Positions 63,110 to 64,000 of a stretch of DNA of 64,000 nt are shown here, piece after piece. The DNA is taken from contig NZ_JARLLG010000005.1 in assembly GCF_029382255.1 (NCBI RefSeq), positions 62,001 to 126,000 of the forward strand, given 5' to 3'. The stretch's first letter is position 1. The number at the start of each line of letters is the position of its first letter. The stretch comes from Isoptericola croceus (GTDB lineage Bacteria; Actinomycetota; Actinomycetes; Actinomycetales; Cellulomonadaceae). The notes under the pieces were generated by a model. It was given only the letters and a program-made list of their open reading frames with translations. It was not told the DNA's origin and did not search any database. The position numbers were made by a program, and so were the translations under genes.

Positions 63110-63128
63110 AGAGGTTAGGCGAACCTCA
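63110..63128. promoter_or_regulatory. Iron box (IdeR/DmdR-type operator) of the siderophore-interacting protein gene
   Basis: The 19 bases match the consensus TTAGGTTAGGCTAACCTAA at 15 positions, with the core GGTTAGGCGAACCT intact. The -10 box TAACCT (63112-63117, minus strand) lies inside it, seven bases upstream of ATG 63104. Confidence 0.85.
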
Positions 63129-63186
63129 CTCAATTGCCCAGACAGTGCTCACCGTGCGGACACCGGCGGTACCCCAGACTGGTGGC

Positions 63187-63960
63187 ATGCCCACCCGCCG
63201 TGGCCCGCTGCGCGTCGTCCGCCTCCTCCCGCTCCTGCTGGTCTGCGGGCTGGCCGGCTGCCTGCCCGACGTCGGCCCGCCGGCCGGTGAGCCGAGCGGC
63301 GCTGCGTCCGCCCCCGCCCCGACGTTCTCGGCGCCGCCCTCACCCGCACTGACCCAAGAGGTGGGCTCCACCGTGACGGTCCGCTCGGGCGACGTCGAGC
63401 TCGTCGTGTCGTCATCGCGGCCGCCGGGCGTCGACACCGACGACGCGAGCACGACGACGGTCCTCGACGTCGGCCCGGACGCCCCGGCGACGCTGACGGT
63501 GGGGGGCGACCGGACGCTCGCGGTGAACGCGGACGGGACGGCGAGCGTCCTGGACGACGGCGGCACCCCGGTCGGCGGGCTGACGGCCCCGTCCGGCGGC
63601 GCGCGCCTCGTGCCGGTCGACGACGCGAGCGTGCAGATCGTCTCGGACCTCACCGGTACGGCCACCACGGCGCTGGGGTCGCGGGCCGTGGCCGCTACCG
63701 ACTGGGGCGACCGCGAGGGCGGCCGGTCGCTGGCCGTGACCCCCACCGACTGGGCACGGTCCGCCGGCCTCGCGGGCGAGGGGCTCGTCTGGGCCGAGCT
63801 GGTCGCCGCAGAACCGGAGGTCGACACGGCCTCGATGCGCGACCAGCTCACCTGCCACGCCGTCGGCGCACCGGACAAGCCCACCTGGAACCTCGAACCC
63901 TGGCGTCCTGACGTGGGCCTCGCTGCCGTGCTCGCCGCGCGGTGCAACCCCACCGGCTGA
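63187..63960 (+). CDS. DUF2599-domain lipoprotein
   Basis: 257 aa. A lipoprotein signal peptide ends in LAGC (Cys25), followed by a Pro/Ala-rich linker. Residues about 55-160 form an unassigned beta-rich domain (TVTVRSGDVELVVSSSRP onward). The C-terminal 80 residues match DUF2599: GRSLAVTPTDWARSAG, SMRDQLTCHAVGAPDKPTWN and LEPWRPDVG, with a conserved Cys pair. Function unknown; it is attached to the outside of the membrane. ATG 63187 has CAGACT six bases upstream. Confidence 0.88.
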   Translation: MPTRRGPLRVVRLLPLLLVCGLAGCLPDVGPPAGEPSGAASAPAPTFSAPPSPALTQEVGSTVTVRSGDVELVVSSSRPPGVDTDDASTTTVLDVGPDAPATLTVGGDRTLAVNADGTASVLDDGGTPVGGLTAPSGGARLVPVDDASVQIVSDLTGTATTALGSRAVAATDWGDREGGRSLAVTPTDWARSAGLAGEGLVWAELVAAEPEVDTASMRDQLTCHAVGAPDKPTWNLEPWRPDVGLAAVLAARCNPTG

Positions 63961-63972
63961 CCCGCCCGGCCC

Positions 63973-64000
63973 TCAGACCAGACGCAGCACCTCGGCCTCC
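63973..64000 (-). CDS. Probable C-terminal end of a further minus-strand gene
   Basis: Read on the minus strand the last bases give EAEVLRLV then a TGA stop at 63973-63975, ending 13 bases past the lipoprotein stop. GC-rich third positions fit coding DNA, but eight codons cannot identify a product. Confidence 0.3.

Overview
The window is a 64 kb stretch of a very GC-rich actinobacterial chromosome, most likely from the order Micrococcales near Cellulomonas, Cellulosimicrobium or Isoptericola (Cellulomonadaceae/Promicromonosporaceae). The reasons are the actinobacterial order hrcA-dnaJ-rsmE-HIT-phoH-ybeY-hlyC-era, a mycothiol-dependent enzyme family, an SCO4848-type membrane protein, a CenC-like GH9 cellulase, and many genes whose start codon lies only 6-8 bases after a TAGNNT -10 box, as expected of leaderless actinobacterial mRNAs. 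The taxon is an inference from gene content, not from a marker-gene search. I see no rRNA, tRNA, CRISPR array, insertion sequence or replication origin.

Layout. 1-8076 (minus strand): a truncated alpha/beta hydrolase, then a heat-shock, RNA-maturation and ribosome-biogenesis cluster (era, hlyC-like, ybeY, phoH, HIT, rsmE, dnaJ, hrcA) headed by a CIRCE element. 8.3-14.0 kb: a small basic protein, a large LuxR/LAL ATPase regulator, a DUF3097 protein and three small membrane proteins (DUF4282 and two DUF4870). 14.0-21.2 kb: hemW, lepA, a mycothiol-dependent isomerase-type protein, a crotonase-fold protein, a PemK-like protein, rpsT and holA. 21.3-24.5 kb: a secreted multi-domain GH9 cellulase under a CebR/CelR-like operator. 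24.6-32.9 kb: a PimB-like mannosyltransferase, comEC/comEA, degV and glycogen phosphorylase. 33.0-40.7 kb: an accessory defence block on the minus strand, with a complete Wadjet operon jetABCD directly behind leuS, then a broken VapC-type PIN gene and a MazEF-type toxin-antitoxin pair. 40.7-50.4 kb: leuS, a VKOR-family protein, two MFS transporters (one with a divergent TetR and operator), a DtxR/MntR-type regulator and a membrane metallophosphoesterase. 50.5-53.2 kb: a ChlI/ChlD-like AAA+/VWA pair with a Fur-type box between its -35 and -10 elements. 53.3-62.3 kb: the NHEJ genes ku and ligD, separated by a ricin-lectin/beta-helix secreted protein and a two-component system facing an ABC exporter across a shared dyad. 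62.3-64.0 kb: a siderophore-interacting protein with an iron box, a DUF2599 lipoprotein, and the probable tail of another gene.

How the parts work together. HrcA represses its own operon with dnaJ through CIRCE. YbeY, PhoH, Era, RsmE and EF4 are RNA and ribosome quality factors. Ku and LigD form a two-protein double-strand-break repair system. JetABCD is an SMC-like complex that recognises and cuts circular plasmid DNA. The histidine kinase and response regulator probably act at the 41-bp dyad lying exactly midway between their own promoter and that of the ABC transporter. No genuinely undescribed system is proven here. The most unusual leads are the metalloregulated chelatase-like pair without a large subunit, the centred two-component dyad, and two long intergenic hairpins.
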